A stretch of 54,013 nucleotides of DNA, from NCBI GenBank assembly GCA_947570615.1, contig CANOVJ010000021.1, positions 1 to 54,013 on the forward strand. The letters run 5' to 3'. The notes under the pieces are model-generated. The model had not been told where the DNA came from. It made no database searches and worked only from the letters and a program-made list of their open reading frames with translations. The DNA comes from an uncultured Lachnospiraceae bacterium. GTDB taxonomy: Bacteria > Bacillota > Clostridia > Lachnospirales > Lachnospiraceae. This document shows positions 25,054-32,878 of the stretch, in pieces. Each line of letters begins with the position of its first letter. Within the stretch, counting starts at the first letter, position 1. The translations under genes were made by a program, and so were the position numbers.

Positions 25054-25084
25054 TTAATATAACACAATATCATCTCTCCGGCAA

Positions 25085-26080
25085 CTAAAAATGCCGTCTG
25101 TATTTCTCATAATCTCTGTAGGTCACCGTAACCCAGCCGTTCCCGTAGTAATAATTAAAGCCTACCTCCATCCCCAGAGGCGTATAAAAAATAATCAGAC
25201 TTTCATCATCTGTGAGCAGGTCGGTAATCTCCTGGTCTGTAAAATTGTAAAGGTAGGAGACTTCCCCGTTCTGCCGCTCGCTCCGGTTTCTGAAATCCAC
25301 GGAGAAATCATCATCGATATTCAACATCTGCGAATTGGTCAGCGCCATCCCGCTTTCCATATCCATATTGACGGAAACCACATAGCTCTCATAGGGATCG
25401 CCATCCAGGTAGCCGTGCTCCACATAGGCAATGCTGAGAATCTCCTCGTCCATCCAGGTGACATAGCATTCCCCCTCAAAGAAAAAGGAAACGTCCGGCC
25501 CGATCTCCTCCACGAGCGACTCCACATACTCGCTGACTTCATCAAACTCCTTCCGGACAGCCCGGTTGACCCCCTTAAGTCTTTCCGGGTCATCGCCGGA
25601 AACCACGGGATATTTCATACTCAGAAGCACGTTATCGCTTCCGAACATATCGACATACTCCTCAAACTCGACCTGATAGGAAAGGTCATATCTGACTTCA
25701 TTATGAAAATCATAATATTCAGCGCTTTTTCCGTCCCCGGAATCATTCTCCTGGCCGTCATCCCAAAAGAACGAATCGTCATCATCTGACGATCCATCGT
25801 CCGAAGGCCCTTTATCGTCAGACGAGGGTTTCTCTCCGGAAGAATAACCGTCCGGGTCGCCCTCATCCCCGCCTCTCTCAGCGTAGCGGCTGTCATTTTC
25901 CCCGCTCTGTTCTCTGCGTTCGTCGGCACGCGCCTGCATCTCCCGGGCCAGCTTCAGATAGCGTGACCCCATTACGATCTGCGCCAGACTGATATAAAAA
26001 ACTGTCAGAAGAAACATCCCGGCGGCAACGCCGCCGATCACAACTGCCGTTATTTTTCCAGGACTCCACTTTCCCTTCAT
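25085..26080 (-). CDS. Membrane-anchored extracellular protein, DUF3298-like
   Basis: 331 residues. A short cytoplasmic N-terminus is followed by one membrane segment (about 9-36), then a charged, low-complexity Ser/Asp/Gly linker (about 50-105, with DDGSSDDDD) and a C-terminal domain from about 115 to the end. That domain, with LSYQVEFEEYVDMFG, VSMKYP-like LLSMKYPVVSG and TNSQMLNIDDDF, resembles the DUF3298/PdaC-C type, often seen in clostridial cell-surface proteins. ATG 26080 has ACAGGAGTG upstream. The function is unknown; exposure outside the cell is inferred from topology. Confidence 0.65.
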   Translation of the reverse strand: MKGKWSPGKITAVVIGGVAAGMFLLTVFYISLAQIVMGSRYLKLAREMQARADERREQSGENDSRYAERGGDEGDPDGYSSGEKPSSDDKGPSDDGSSDDDDSFFWDDGQENDSGDGKSAEYYDFHNEVRYDLSYQVEFEEYVDMFGSDNVLLSMKYPVVSGDDPERLKGVNRAVRKEFDEVSEYVESLVEEIGPDVSFFFEGECYVTWMDEEILSIAYVEHGYLDGDPYESYVVSVNMDMESGMALTNSQMLNIDDDFSVDFRNRSERQNGEVSYLYNFTDQEITDLLTDDESLIIFYTPLGMEVGFNYYYGNGWVTVTYRDYEKYRRHF

Positions 26081-26196
26081 ACCCACACTCCTGTCTGCCT
26101 CCTGCGGCCCGCCAGACGTCGACATGCTTCGCGGACAATCCGTCTGCGGCCAGACATTCGCCCGCACTCCCCGACGGCTCCCGGCTCAGTCCGATC

Positions 26197-26727
26197 TCAC
26201 GTCTGTGAAAGCTGCTTAAGCAACTGCGAAAGTGCCGCCTCGGTGGTCTGCCTGCGAACCTCCGTCCGGTTTCCCTGAAAAAGATTCCTTGTGACAAAGA
26301 CCTTCCCGTCCACGAAGCACCCGATATACACAAGCCCCACCGGTTTTTCCGAGGTGCCCCCGTCCGGCCCGGCAATCCCGGTCACAGCAACAGATACCTG
26401 CGCGCCCGCCTGCATGGCCGCTCCCCGCGCCATCTGCTCCGCCACCTGGGGACTGACCGCGCCATACGTCTGAAGCGCTTCCGGCGACACCCCCAGGAGC
26501 TTATGCTTGGCGGAATTTGCGTAGGTGACATAGCTCTCCCCAAACACATCCGACACCCCGGCCACATTCACCAGCCGGGAGGCGATCATACCGCCGCTGC
26601 AGGATTCCGCGCAGGTGACATGCCACCCCTTTTCCTTCAGTTTCCGAACAATTCTTTTCTCCGCAGAATCCCCCTCCAGGGGATTTACCTCCGGGGAATT
26701 TCCTTCCGGAGAAGTGTTTTCTCTCAT
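26197..26727 (-). CDS. pncC: CinA C-terminal family nicotinamide-nucleotide amidase
   Basis: 176 residues: an N-terminal acidic stretch of about 24 residues, then the CinA/PncC domain with TCAESCSGGMIASRLV, YVTYANSAKHKLLGV and VAVTGIAGPDGG. The enzyme deamidates NMN to nicotinate mononucleotide in pyridine nucleotide recycling. The N-terminal MoCF/COG1058 domain of full CinA is absent, so this is the stand-alone form. It lies between pgsA and recA, a common location. Confidence 0.88.
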   Translation of the reverse strand: MRENTSPEGNSPEVNPLEGDSAEKRIVRKLKEKGWHVTCAESCSGGMIASRLVNVAGVSDVFGESYVTYANSAKHKLLGVSPEALQTYGAVSPQVAEQMARGAAMQAGAQVSVAVTGIAGPDGGTSEKPVGLVYIGCFVDGKVFVTRNLFQGNRTEVRRQTTEAALSQLLKQLSQT

Positions 26728-26779
26728 CCGCCATCACCCCTTCCACAGCCCGGACGCCGCTGCGCCCTGAGCACGCCCT

Positions 26780-27313
26780 CTATTTCGTCTCCTTCATGAC
26801 ATCCCTGTTTTTCACCAGATAATCCACCAGGGATACCACCGTCAGGATCACCGCAATCCACAGGGTAATCTGCGTCAGAATAAAAAGAGACGGGATATCC
26901 GCGATCATAAGGCATACGGCAACCATCTGAAAGGTAGTCTTAAACTTTCCAAAATAGCTGGCCGCAATCACCACACCATTGTCGGAGGCCACCAGACGAA
27001 AGCCGCTGATAATAAACTCTCTCGCAATGATAACGATCACCATCCAGGAGGGGATTCGATCCAGCTCAATCAGACAGATCAGCGCCGAGCACACCAGCAG
27101 CTTATCCGCCAGCGGATCCATAAATTTCCCGAAATTGGTCACAAGATTATATTTGCGGGCAATTTTTCCGTCCAGAAGATCGGTCAGGCTGGCGACAATG
27201 AAAATTGCCAGCGCGATCCATTTGTCCCACGCCGTCACCGGAACCAGAAGAAACACAATAAAAAAGGGAATCAGGATCACCCTGAACATGGTCAGTTTAT
27301 TTGGTAAATTCAT
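26780..27313 (-). CDS. pgsA: CDP-diacylglycerol-glycerol-3-phosphate 3-phosphatidyltransferase
   Basis: 177 residues, several membrane segments. Makes phosphatidylglycerol phosphate. The CDP-alcohol phosphotransferase signature is complete: DG at DLLDGKIAR, Gly in NFGK and the two Asp of FMDPLADK. It starts NLPNKLTMFRVILIP, typical of PgsA. ATG 27313 has TGGAGG upstream and lies 35 bases after rimO. Confidence 0.94.
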   Translation of the reverse strand: MNLPNKLTMFRVILIPFFIVFLLVPVTAWDKWIALAIFIVASLTDLLDGKIARKYNLVTNFGKFMDPLADKLLVCSALICLIELDRIPSWMVIVIIAREFIISGFRLVASDNGVVIAASYFGKFKTTFQMVAVCLMIADIPSLFILTQITLWIAVILTVVSLVDYLVKNRDVMKETK

Positions 27314-27348
27314 TTCAGTCCTCCATTTTACAGTTCCACATATCTTCT

Positions 27349-28668
27349 TCAAATCTCTCCCAGCAGATCATACTCATTGGATCCGGTGATGAGCGCCTCC
27401 ACAAAATCGCCGCTCATCAGCTCCGTGTCCGCACGGATGAACAGATAACCGTCCACTTCCGGCGCGTCCCGAAAAGTGCGGGCTACATAGACGTCCTCGT
27501 CCGCCACCTTTCCCTCGATCATGGCCTTCATCCTCCGACCCACCATCCTGTGCGCGGTGTCGAAAGCAATCTCCTGCTGAAGCTCCATGATCTCGTCCCG
27601 ACGGCGCTCTTTCTCCTGCTCCGGGATCTGATCCGGCAACTCGGCCGCCGGGGTATCCTCCTCCGCAGAGTAGGCAAAAACACCCAGCCTGTCAAATTCC
27701 ATCTCATCCACAAGGGCAAGCGTCTGCTCATGATCCTCCAGACTCTCCCCCGGGAAACCGGCAATCAGCGTGGTGCGGATACAGATATCCGGAACAGCCT
27801 CCCGCAGCCTTTCGATCATCTCGCGGATCTGGCCGCTGTCGGTTTTCCTGCCCATGCGTCTTAATACTTCGTCGCTTCCGCTCTGAACCGGGATATCCAG
27901 ATAATGGCAGATTTTTTCTTCCTCTCTTATCACCTGAATCAGCTCCTGCGTAATCTCCTCCGGATAACAGTACAGGATACGGATCCAGACAAGGCCTTCG
28001 ATCCTGCACAGCCTGCGAAGAAGCTCGGGGAGAGACTTCCTTCCATATAAATCCACTCCGTAAAGCGTGGTCTCCTGGGCCACCAGGATCAGCTCCCGCA
28101 CCCCCGCCCCGGCCAGCTCTTCGGCCTCCTTAAGCAGCTCCTCCATGGGAACGCTCCGGTATTTTCCCCTTACCTTCGGGATGATGCAGTAGGTGCAGTG
28201 CTTGTCGCACCCTTCCGCGATTTTCAGATAAGAATAATAGCCGCCAGTGGTCATCACCCGCCTGCGGCCCCCCAGAGGAGGCAACTCCAGAGACTCCAGA
28301 TGGTTTTGGGGGCGCCCTCTTAAGATTTCCTCCAGCGTCTGCACGATACATGAGAGGGCCGTCGTTCCGATGAAGGCGTCCACCTCGGGGATCTCCTTCT
28401 GAATTTCATCCTGATAGCGCTGCGCCAGGCATCCGGCTACGATCAGGGCCCGGATCTGCCCGTTTTTTTTCAGCTCCGCCATCTCCAGTATGGTGTTGAT
28501 GCTCTCCTGCTTGGCGTCGCCGATAAAGCAGCAGGTATTGATCACCACCGCCTCGGCCTGGGTCTCGTCGTCCGTGAAGCAGTGCCCCCGCTCGCTGAGC
28601 ATTCCCAGCATCACCTCGGAGTCCACCAGATTTTTATCGCATCCCAGCGAAATAAAGAGTATCTTCAT
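27349..28668 (-). CDS. rimO: Ribosomal protein S12 methylthiotransferase
   Basis: 439 residues. Radical SAM enzyme that methylthiolates the conserved Asp of ribosomal protein S12. Cys10, Cys46 and Cys80 hold the auxiliary cluster; Cys154, Cys158 and Cys161 (CDKHCTYC) hold the SAM cluster; the C-terminal TRAM domain includes DVYVARTFRDAPEVDGY, diagnostic of RimO over MiaB. It sits in the rimO-pgsA-pncC-recA order common in Clostridia. Confidence 0.95.
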   Translation of the reverse strand: MKILFISLGCDKNLVDSEVMLGMLSERGHCFTDDETQAEAVVINTCCFIGDAKQESINTILEMAELKKNGQIRALIVAGCLAQRYQDEIQKEIPEVDAFIGTTALSCIVQTLEEILRGRPQNHLESLELPPLGGRRRVMTTGGYYSYLKIAEGCDKHCTYCIIPKVRGKYRSVPMEELLKEAEELAGAGVRELILVAQETTLYGVDLYGRKSLPELLRRLCRIEGLVWIRILYCYPEEITQELIQVIREEEKICHYLDIPVQSGSDEVLRRMGRKTDSGQIREMIERLREAVPDICIRTTLIAGFPGESLEDHEQTLALVDEMEFDRLGVFAYSAEEDTPAAELPDQIPEQEKERRRDEIMELQQEIAFDTAHRMVGRRMKAMIEGKVADEDVYVARTFRDAPEVDGYLFIRADTELMSGDFVEALITGSNEYDLLGEI

Positions 28669-28698
28669 ATTTTAATATTTCCTCTGTGCTCCCCTGCG

Positions 28699-28731
28699 CA
28701 ATCGGGCAGGGAAGACATCTTCCCCTGCTCG
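28699..28731. repeat. Hairpin of a second repeat type (AATCGGGCAGGG)
   Basis: CAATCGGGCAGGG and CCCTGCTCG arms with an inner GAAGA/TCTTC pair. The same left arm and architecture occur at 37855-37892, 9 kb away, which suggests a second dispersed element. It lies between rimO and rpoZ. Confidence 0.55.
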
Positions 28732-28786
28732 CCGCGCCCCCATGCGCCGCTTTAGCGGCATACTTCCTCTGCATGGGGCTGCGCAT

Positions 28787-28822
28787 AAAAAAGAGGCCGC
28801 AAACGGACTCTCTGAATGCGGC
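28787..28822 (-). terminator. Probable terminator of the yicC-remA-gmk-rpoZ operon
   Basis: On the minus strand GCCGCA pairs with TGCGGC around a 15-base loop, followed by CTC and TTTTTT. It lies about 70 bases after the rpoZ stop. Confidence 0.65.
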
Positions 28823-28847
28823 GTATGCCAGTCTTTATGGATTTCCC

Positions 28848-28868
28848 AGCCCTGTGGCACAGGGCTGT
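28848..28868. repeat. Perfect inverted repeat downstream of rpoZ
   Basis: CAGCCCTGT and ACAGGGCTG (9 bp, loop GGC) lie 22 bases after the rpoZ stop. It may act as a first terminator or protect the mRNA end. With the neighbouring hairpins it makes the rimO-rpoZ gap (28669-28890) unusually structured. Confidence 0.5.
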
Positions 28869-28890
28869 GTATCTGTGATCCGCCTTCTGG

Positions 28891-29121
28891 TCATTCGTCG
28901 GAAAGGATCTTGATCTTTCCCTGGCTTAACTCCTCGACCGCCACGGAAAGAGGCTTGGTATCCTTCTCGGCCACCAGCGGCTCCTCCCCCGCGATAATCT
29001 GTCTGGCCCTTCTGGAGGTGGCCATCACGATGGAGTATCTGCTGTTGACCACGGGAGCCTCCCCGGGCTCAACCTCACTGTTTACGACCTTCATTAAATC
29101 AGAATAAGATGGATGTAACAT
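28891..29121 (-). CDS. rpoZ: RNA polymerase omega subunit
   Basis: 76 residues. Assembly and stability subunit of RNA polymerase. The conserved core is visible as NSRYSIVMATSRRARQI followed by KPLSVAVEELSQGKI. It follows gmk, the usual order. Confidence 0.93.
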   Translation of the reverse strand: MLHPSYSDLMKVVNSEVEPGEAPVVNSRYSIVMATSRRARQIIAGEEPLVAEKDTKPLSVAVEELSQGKIKILSDE

Positions 29122-29161
29122 AACTTCTCCTTTCTATTGCTTATCAGACAACGCCGCTCCC

Positions 29162-29785
29162 TCAGCGAAGTGCCTCCAGCTGTCTTCTCATTTCATCGAT
29201 CAGCTCCGGATTGCGCACCGGCATGCTGTGGGCCGCCTGGACCAGGGCATGCATCCGTGCCGTACACTCTTCCAGATTATCGTTGATGACCAGAAAATCA
29301 TACTTTTCGATTCCCTCCGCCTCCACCGCCGCCCGGCTGATCCGCTCGGCGATCACCGCCTCGCTCTCCGTCCCCCGGCCCTCCAGGCGCTTTTTAAGCT
29401 CCGCAGCGTTGGGGGGCATGACAAACATCAGAAGGGCCGTGGGAAATTTCTCCCTCACCTTCAGGGCGCCCTGGATCTCGATCTCCAGAATCACGTCCTT
29501 TCCCTTCTCGAGCTGCCGCTCCACATACTCTCTGGGCGTGCCGTAGAAATTGCCGCAGTAATTGGCGTATTCCACCAGGCCGTCCTCTCTGACCTTCTTT
29601 ATGAACTCTTCCTCGCTGACAAAAAAGTATTCCTTTCCCTCTTCCTCTCCCGGTCTTGGTTTGCGGGTGGTCATGGACACCGACAGAGCGTAATTGTCAT
29701 AGGTACGCACCAGCTCTTTCATCAGCGTTCCCTTCCCTGTCCCTGAAAAACCCGAAACTACGATCAATATCCCCTTACGCTTCAT
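29162..29785 (-). CDS. gmk: Guanylate kinase
   Basis: 207 residues. Phosphorylates GMP to GDP. P-loop GFSGTGKGT (13-21), the GMP-binding SMTTRKPRPGEEEGKEYFFV and ILEIEIQGALKVREKFP are typical. The start overlaps the remA end by 11 bases. Confidence 0.96.
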   Translation of the reverse strand: MKRKGILIVVSGFSGTGKGTLMKELVRTYDNYALSVSMTTRKPRPGEEEGKEYFFVSEEEFIKKVREDGLVEYANYCGNFYGTPREYVERQLEKGKDVILEIEIQGALKVREKFPTALLMFVMPPNAAELKKRLEGRGTESEAVIAERISRAAVEAEGIEKYDFLVINDNLEECTARMHALVQAAHSMPVRNPELIDEMRRQLEALR

Positions 29786-30035
29786 TTTCCTCTCTGCTTT
29801 CCGCCTGTGCCCTCTGTGCGATGGTCTCCGGAAGAAGCGCCGAGAGCACCAGCTGGCTGTTCTCCATCACAAGCACGGCCTTTGTCTTTCTTCCCTGGGT
29901 GGCATCGATGGCGTTTCCCGATTCCCTGGCCTGCTGCACCAGCCGTCTGACCGGCGCGGACTCAGGGCTCACAATGGCGATGATCTTGCCTGAATTCACA
30001 ATGTTGCCGAACCCGATATGAATCAGCTTATTCAT
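29775..30035 (-). CDS. remA: RemA/DUF370 family DNA-binding regulator
   Basis: 86 residues. In Bacillus subtilis RemA activates biofilm matrix and osmoprotection genes by binding DNA as a ring-shaped oligomer. The conserved core is HIGFGNIVNSGKIIAIVSPESAPVRRLVQQARESGNAIDATQGRKTKAVLV. It lies between yicC and gmk as in Bacillus. Targets in this host are unknown. Confidence 0.92.
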   Translation of the reverse strand: MNKLIHIGFGNIVNSGKIIAIVSPESAPVRRLVQQARESGNAIDATQGRKTKAVLVMENSQLVLSALLPETIAQRAQAESREENEA

Positions 30036-30044
30036 AGTCTTACC

Positions 30045-30923
30045 CTATTCTATATTCTGGATCTGCTCCCTCACCTTCTCGATCTCCGTCTTGAGATCAA
30101 TGGCCCTGTCGGCGATCTCAAGATCGCCGGTCTTGGAAAGAATGGTGTTGGCCTCCCGGTTCATCTCCTGCGCGATGAAATCCAGCTTCCGTCCGATACC
30201 GCCTCCTGAGAGGAGCGTGTGCCTGGTTGTCTCGATATGGCTGCGCAGCCGGACCAGCTCCTCGTCCACACAGACCCGGTCCGCGTAGATGGTCACCTCC
30301 ATCAGGAGCCTGGTCTCATCCACTTTGGCGTCCGCAAGGAGCTCTCTTACCTTCCCCTCCAGCTTCTGTCTGTACTCCGCGATAATCTGCGGGGAGCGTT
30401 GCGTGATAAACTCCACGTTGGCCAGCATCCCGTCCAGCTTTTCCAGAAGATCCCTGCGCAGGTTCTCGCCTTCCTTTATCCGGGTCTCCACAAAGCCCTC
30501 CGCCGCGCCCCGAATCGCCCTCTCAAGAAGGCTCCAGAGCTTCTCCTCATCCAGGCTCTGCTCCTCCATGGTGAGCACCTCCGGACAGCGGCAGAGCGTG
30601 GAGACGCCCACATCGTCCGCGAGAGAAAAGTCCTGCGCCATCTGCTTTAAGTAATCTACGTATTCCGCCGCCAGCTCCTTATTGTATTTCACACAGAGGT
30701 TGGATTCGGTGTAATCCTCATAAGCGATGAAAAGATCCACCTTGCCCCGCTGAATATAATTTTTGAGCTCGTTTCTGATGGCGGTCTCAAAGAAATTCAG
30801 CTTTTTTGGCATTTTAATACTGATATCCAGATACCGGTGGTTGACAGATTTCATTTCTACCGTAATTTTGCGATCGGTTTCCTGTATTTCACATCTGCCG
30901 AACCCCGTCATGCTTTTGATCAT
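30045..30923 (-). CDS. yicC: YicC-family endoribonuclease
   Basis: 292 residues. It starts IKSMTGFGR, continues with VEMKSVNHRYLDISIKMP and ends with the DUF1732 domain (LDFIAQEMNREANTILSK and DLKTEIEKVREQIQNIE). YicC proteins are RNases in Escherichia coli and Bacillus. ATG 30923 has GGGAGG upstream. It is first in the run yicC-remA-gmk-rpoZ, driven by the promoter at 31008-31036; a hairpin repeat lies in the leader. Confidence 0.92.
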   Translation of the reverse strand: MIKSMTGFGRCEIQETDRKITVEMKSVNHRYLDISIKMPKKLNFFETAIRNELKNYIQRGKVDLFIAYEDYTESNLCVKYNKELAAEYVDYLKQMAQDFSLADDVGVSTLCRCPEVLTMEEQSLDEEKLWSLLERAIRGAAEGFVETRIKEGENLRRDLLEKLDGMLANVEFITQRSPQIIAEYRQKLEGKVRELLADAKVDETRLLMEVTIYADRVCVDEELVRLRSHIETTRHTLLSGGGIGRKLDFIAQEMNREANTILSKTGDLEIADRAIDLKTEIEKVREQIQNIE

Positions 30924-30966
30924 GAAAACCTCCCGTCCGCCCCTGCGGGCCTTCAATAAAACAACG

Positions 30967-30989
30967 GATGCCAGGCTCGGCCGGACGTC
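30967..30989 (-). repeat. 23-base hairpin repeat in the yicC leader
   Basis: On the minus strand GACGTC...GGCATC arms with GGC-CGA-GCC inside, followed by CGTTGTTT. It lies between the yicC promoter and its start codon, so it should be transcribed as an RNA hairpin in the leader. Confidence 0.8.
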
Positions 30990-31007
30990 CTTTGTTTATT
31001 TCAGTCT

Positions 31008-31036
31008 ATTATAGGTGAAATGCCGCAGTACGTCAA
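31008..31036 (-). promoter_or_regulatory. Promoter of the yicC-remA-gmk-rpoZ operon
   Basis: On the minus strand TTGACG (31036-31031), 17 bases and TATAAT (31013-31008). Its -35 end is only 8 bases from the -35 of the divergent rqcH promoter. Confidence 0.88.
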
Positions 31037-31044
31037 GAATTTAG

Positions 31045-31073
31045 TTGTGCTCTGTCCGCGCCTGTTATATAAT
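31045..31073 (+). promoter_or_regulatory. Promoter of rqcH
   Basis: TTGTGC (31045-31050), 17 bases and TATAAT (31068-31073), about 31 bases before the start codon. Back-to-back with the yicC promoter. Confidence 0.8.
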
Positions 31074-31104
31074 CAGGAAAGAATGCAGAAAGGATGAAAA
31101 TATC

Positions 31105-32862
31105 ATGGCTTTTGACGGAATTACAGTCGCGGCGCTTGTCAGGGAGCTTCAGGAGACCTTAAAGGGCGGGCGTATCTACAAGATCGCCCAGCCTGAAAAC
31201 GACGAGCTGCTGCTCACCATAAAGACAGACGCAGGCGGCCAGAGACGGCTTCTCATCTCCTCCGGCGCCTCCCTCCCCCTGATGTATCTCACCCAGGGGA
31301 ACAAGCCCGGCCCCATGACCGCGCCGGGCTTTTGTATGCTGCTGCGCAAGCACCTGCAAAACGGCCGGATCGTCGATATCACCCAGCCGGGCCTTGAACG
31401 GATCGTCCAGCTTCACATCGAGCACTTAAACGAGATGGGGGATCTGTGCCGCAAACGGCTGATTGTGGAGCTCATGGGCAAGCACAGCAATATTATCTTC
31501 GTAAACGATCAGGACATGATCATCGACAGCATCAAGCATATCTCCTGCATGGTCAGCTCCGTGCGGGAGGTACTGCCCGGCAGAAGCTATTTCATCCCCA
31601 TGACGCAGGAAAAGAGCGACCCTCTCAGTGTGGATCCTGCCAGCCTGCGTCAGTCCCTCACCGAAAAGAATATGCCCGTTTACAGGGCGCTCTATGGCCT
31701 TTACACCGGTCTTTCCCCGGTGATCGCCCAGGAGATCTGCTTCCGGGCCGGAGTGGACGGGGATCTCTCCACCGCCTTTTTTACCAGGGATCCCGGCGGG
31801 CAGGAGGCTCTTAACCGGCTCTGCGATGCCTTTTTCCATATCATGGAGCAGGTAAAGGCCGGGGATTTTCATCCGGTCATCGTCTACGAGAAGAAAACCC
31901 CCGTGGAATACGCCGCTCTTCCCCTTACCATGTACGGGGAGGCCGACCGGACAGACATCCCCTCCATCAGCCGGCTTTTAGAGCAGTATTACGCGGAAAA
32001 GAGCACGTTCACCCGCATCCGCCAGAAATCCGCGGATCTGCGCAGGATCGTCCAGACGGCCCTGGAGCGGAATGTCAAAAAATACGATCTCCAGCTGCGT
32101 CAGATGAAGGACACCCAGAAAAAGGACAAGTACCGCATCTACGGGGAGCTTCTCAACACCTACGGCTATGAGGCCGCCGCCGGGGACAAATCCCTTAAGG
32201 CTCTCAATTACTACACCGGAGAGATGATCACCATCCCCCTTGACCCGCTCCTGTCCCCCTCGGAGAACGCCAAAAAATATTTCGACCGTTACGGCAAGTT
32301 AAAGCGCACCTTCGAGGCCCTCTCCACCCTCACCGCACAGGTGAAGGAGGAGATCGACCATCTGGAGTCCATCCAGGCCGCCCTGGACATCGCCCTGCGG
32401 GAGGAGGATCTGGTGCAGATCAGGGATGAGCTCGTCGAGAGCGGCTACATCCGGCGCAGGGGCGGCGCGAAAAAGGCCCGCTTTACCAGCAGGCCCTTCC
32501 ATTACTTAAGCAGCGACGGCTTCCATATTTATGTGGGCAAAAATAATTACCAGAACGATGAGCTCACCTTTAAGCTGGCCACCGGCGGCGACTGGTGGTT
32601 CCACACCAAGGGGATCCCCGGCTCCCACGTGGTCGTGAAATCCGAAGGGGCGCAGCTTCCCGACACCGTTTTCGAGGACGCCGCAAGGCTGGCCGCCTAC
32701 TATTCCAAAGCCCGGGGACAGGACAGGGTGGAGATCGACTACACGGAAAAGAAGAATGTGAAAAAGCCAAACGGCAGCAAGCCCGGCTTTGTGGTGTATT
32801 ACACCAACTACTCCATGGTAATCGATTCGGATATCTCCGGGCTTACTCTGCTGGAGGACTGA
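31105..32862 (+). CDS. rqcH: RqcH (NFACT family), ribosome quality control
   Basis: 585 residues. RqcH binds stalled 50S-nascent chain complexes and recruits tRNA-Ala to add alanine tails. The NFACT-N domain starts MAFDGITVAALVRELQ; a helical coiled-coil middle (about 300-430) follows; the NFACT-R domain has DGFHIYVGKNNYQNDEL and DWWFHTKGIPGSHVVV. The older name is fibronectin-binding protein. ATG 31105 has AAAGGATG upstream; the frame begins at 31045 within the promoter. It is divergent from yicC, as yloA and yloC lie close in Bacillus. Confidence 0.93.
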   Translation: MAFDGITVAALVRELQETLKGGRIYKIAQPENDELLLTIKTDAGGQRRLLISSGASLPLMYLTQGNKPGPMTAPGFCMLLRKHLQNGRIVDITQPGLERIVQLHIEHLNEMGDLCRKRLIVELMGKHSNIIFVNDQDMIIDSIKHISCMVSSVREVLPGRSYFIPMTQEKSDPLSVDPASLRQSLTEKNMPVYRALYGLYTGLSPVIAQEICFRAGVDGDLSTAFFTRDPGGQEALNRLCDAFFHIMEQVKAGDFHPVIVYEKKTPVEYAALPLTMYGEADRTDIPSISRLLEQYYAEKSTFTRIRQKSADLRRIVQTALERNVKKYDLQLRQMKDTQKKDKYRIYGELLNTYGYEAAAGDKSLKALNYYTGEMITIPLDPLLSPSENAKKYFDRYGKLKRTFEALSTLTAQVKEEIDHLESIQAALDIALREEDLVQIRDELVESGYIRRRGGAKKARFTSRPFHYLSSDGFHIYVGKNNYQNDELTFKLATGGDWWFHTKGIPGSHVVVKSEGAQLPDTVFEDAARLAAYYSKARGQDRVEIDYTEKKNVKKPNGSKPGFVVYYTNYSMVIDSDISGLTLLED

Positions 32863-32878
32863 AGGGCCCCCGCGGGTT

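Larger units (their letters stand above)
24695..25084. other. Non-coding stretch with repeat array between recA and the anchored unknown gene
   Basis: About 390 bases. 24790-24927 holds four hairpin repeats and 25010-25053 a terminator hairpin for the gene at 25085. The open frame covering the stretch is a translation of the repeats and has no ribosome site. Confidence 0.7.

Noticed and set aside
24720-25073. Open frame of 117 residues on the minus strand
   Set aside because: It is a translation of hairpin repeats (repeating FANR/RMK-like peptides), crosses a terminator and has no ribosome site.
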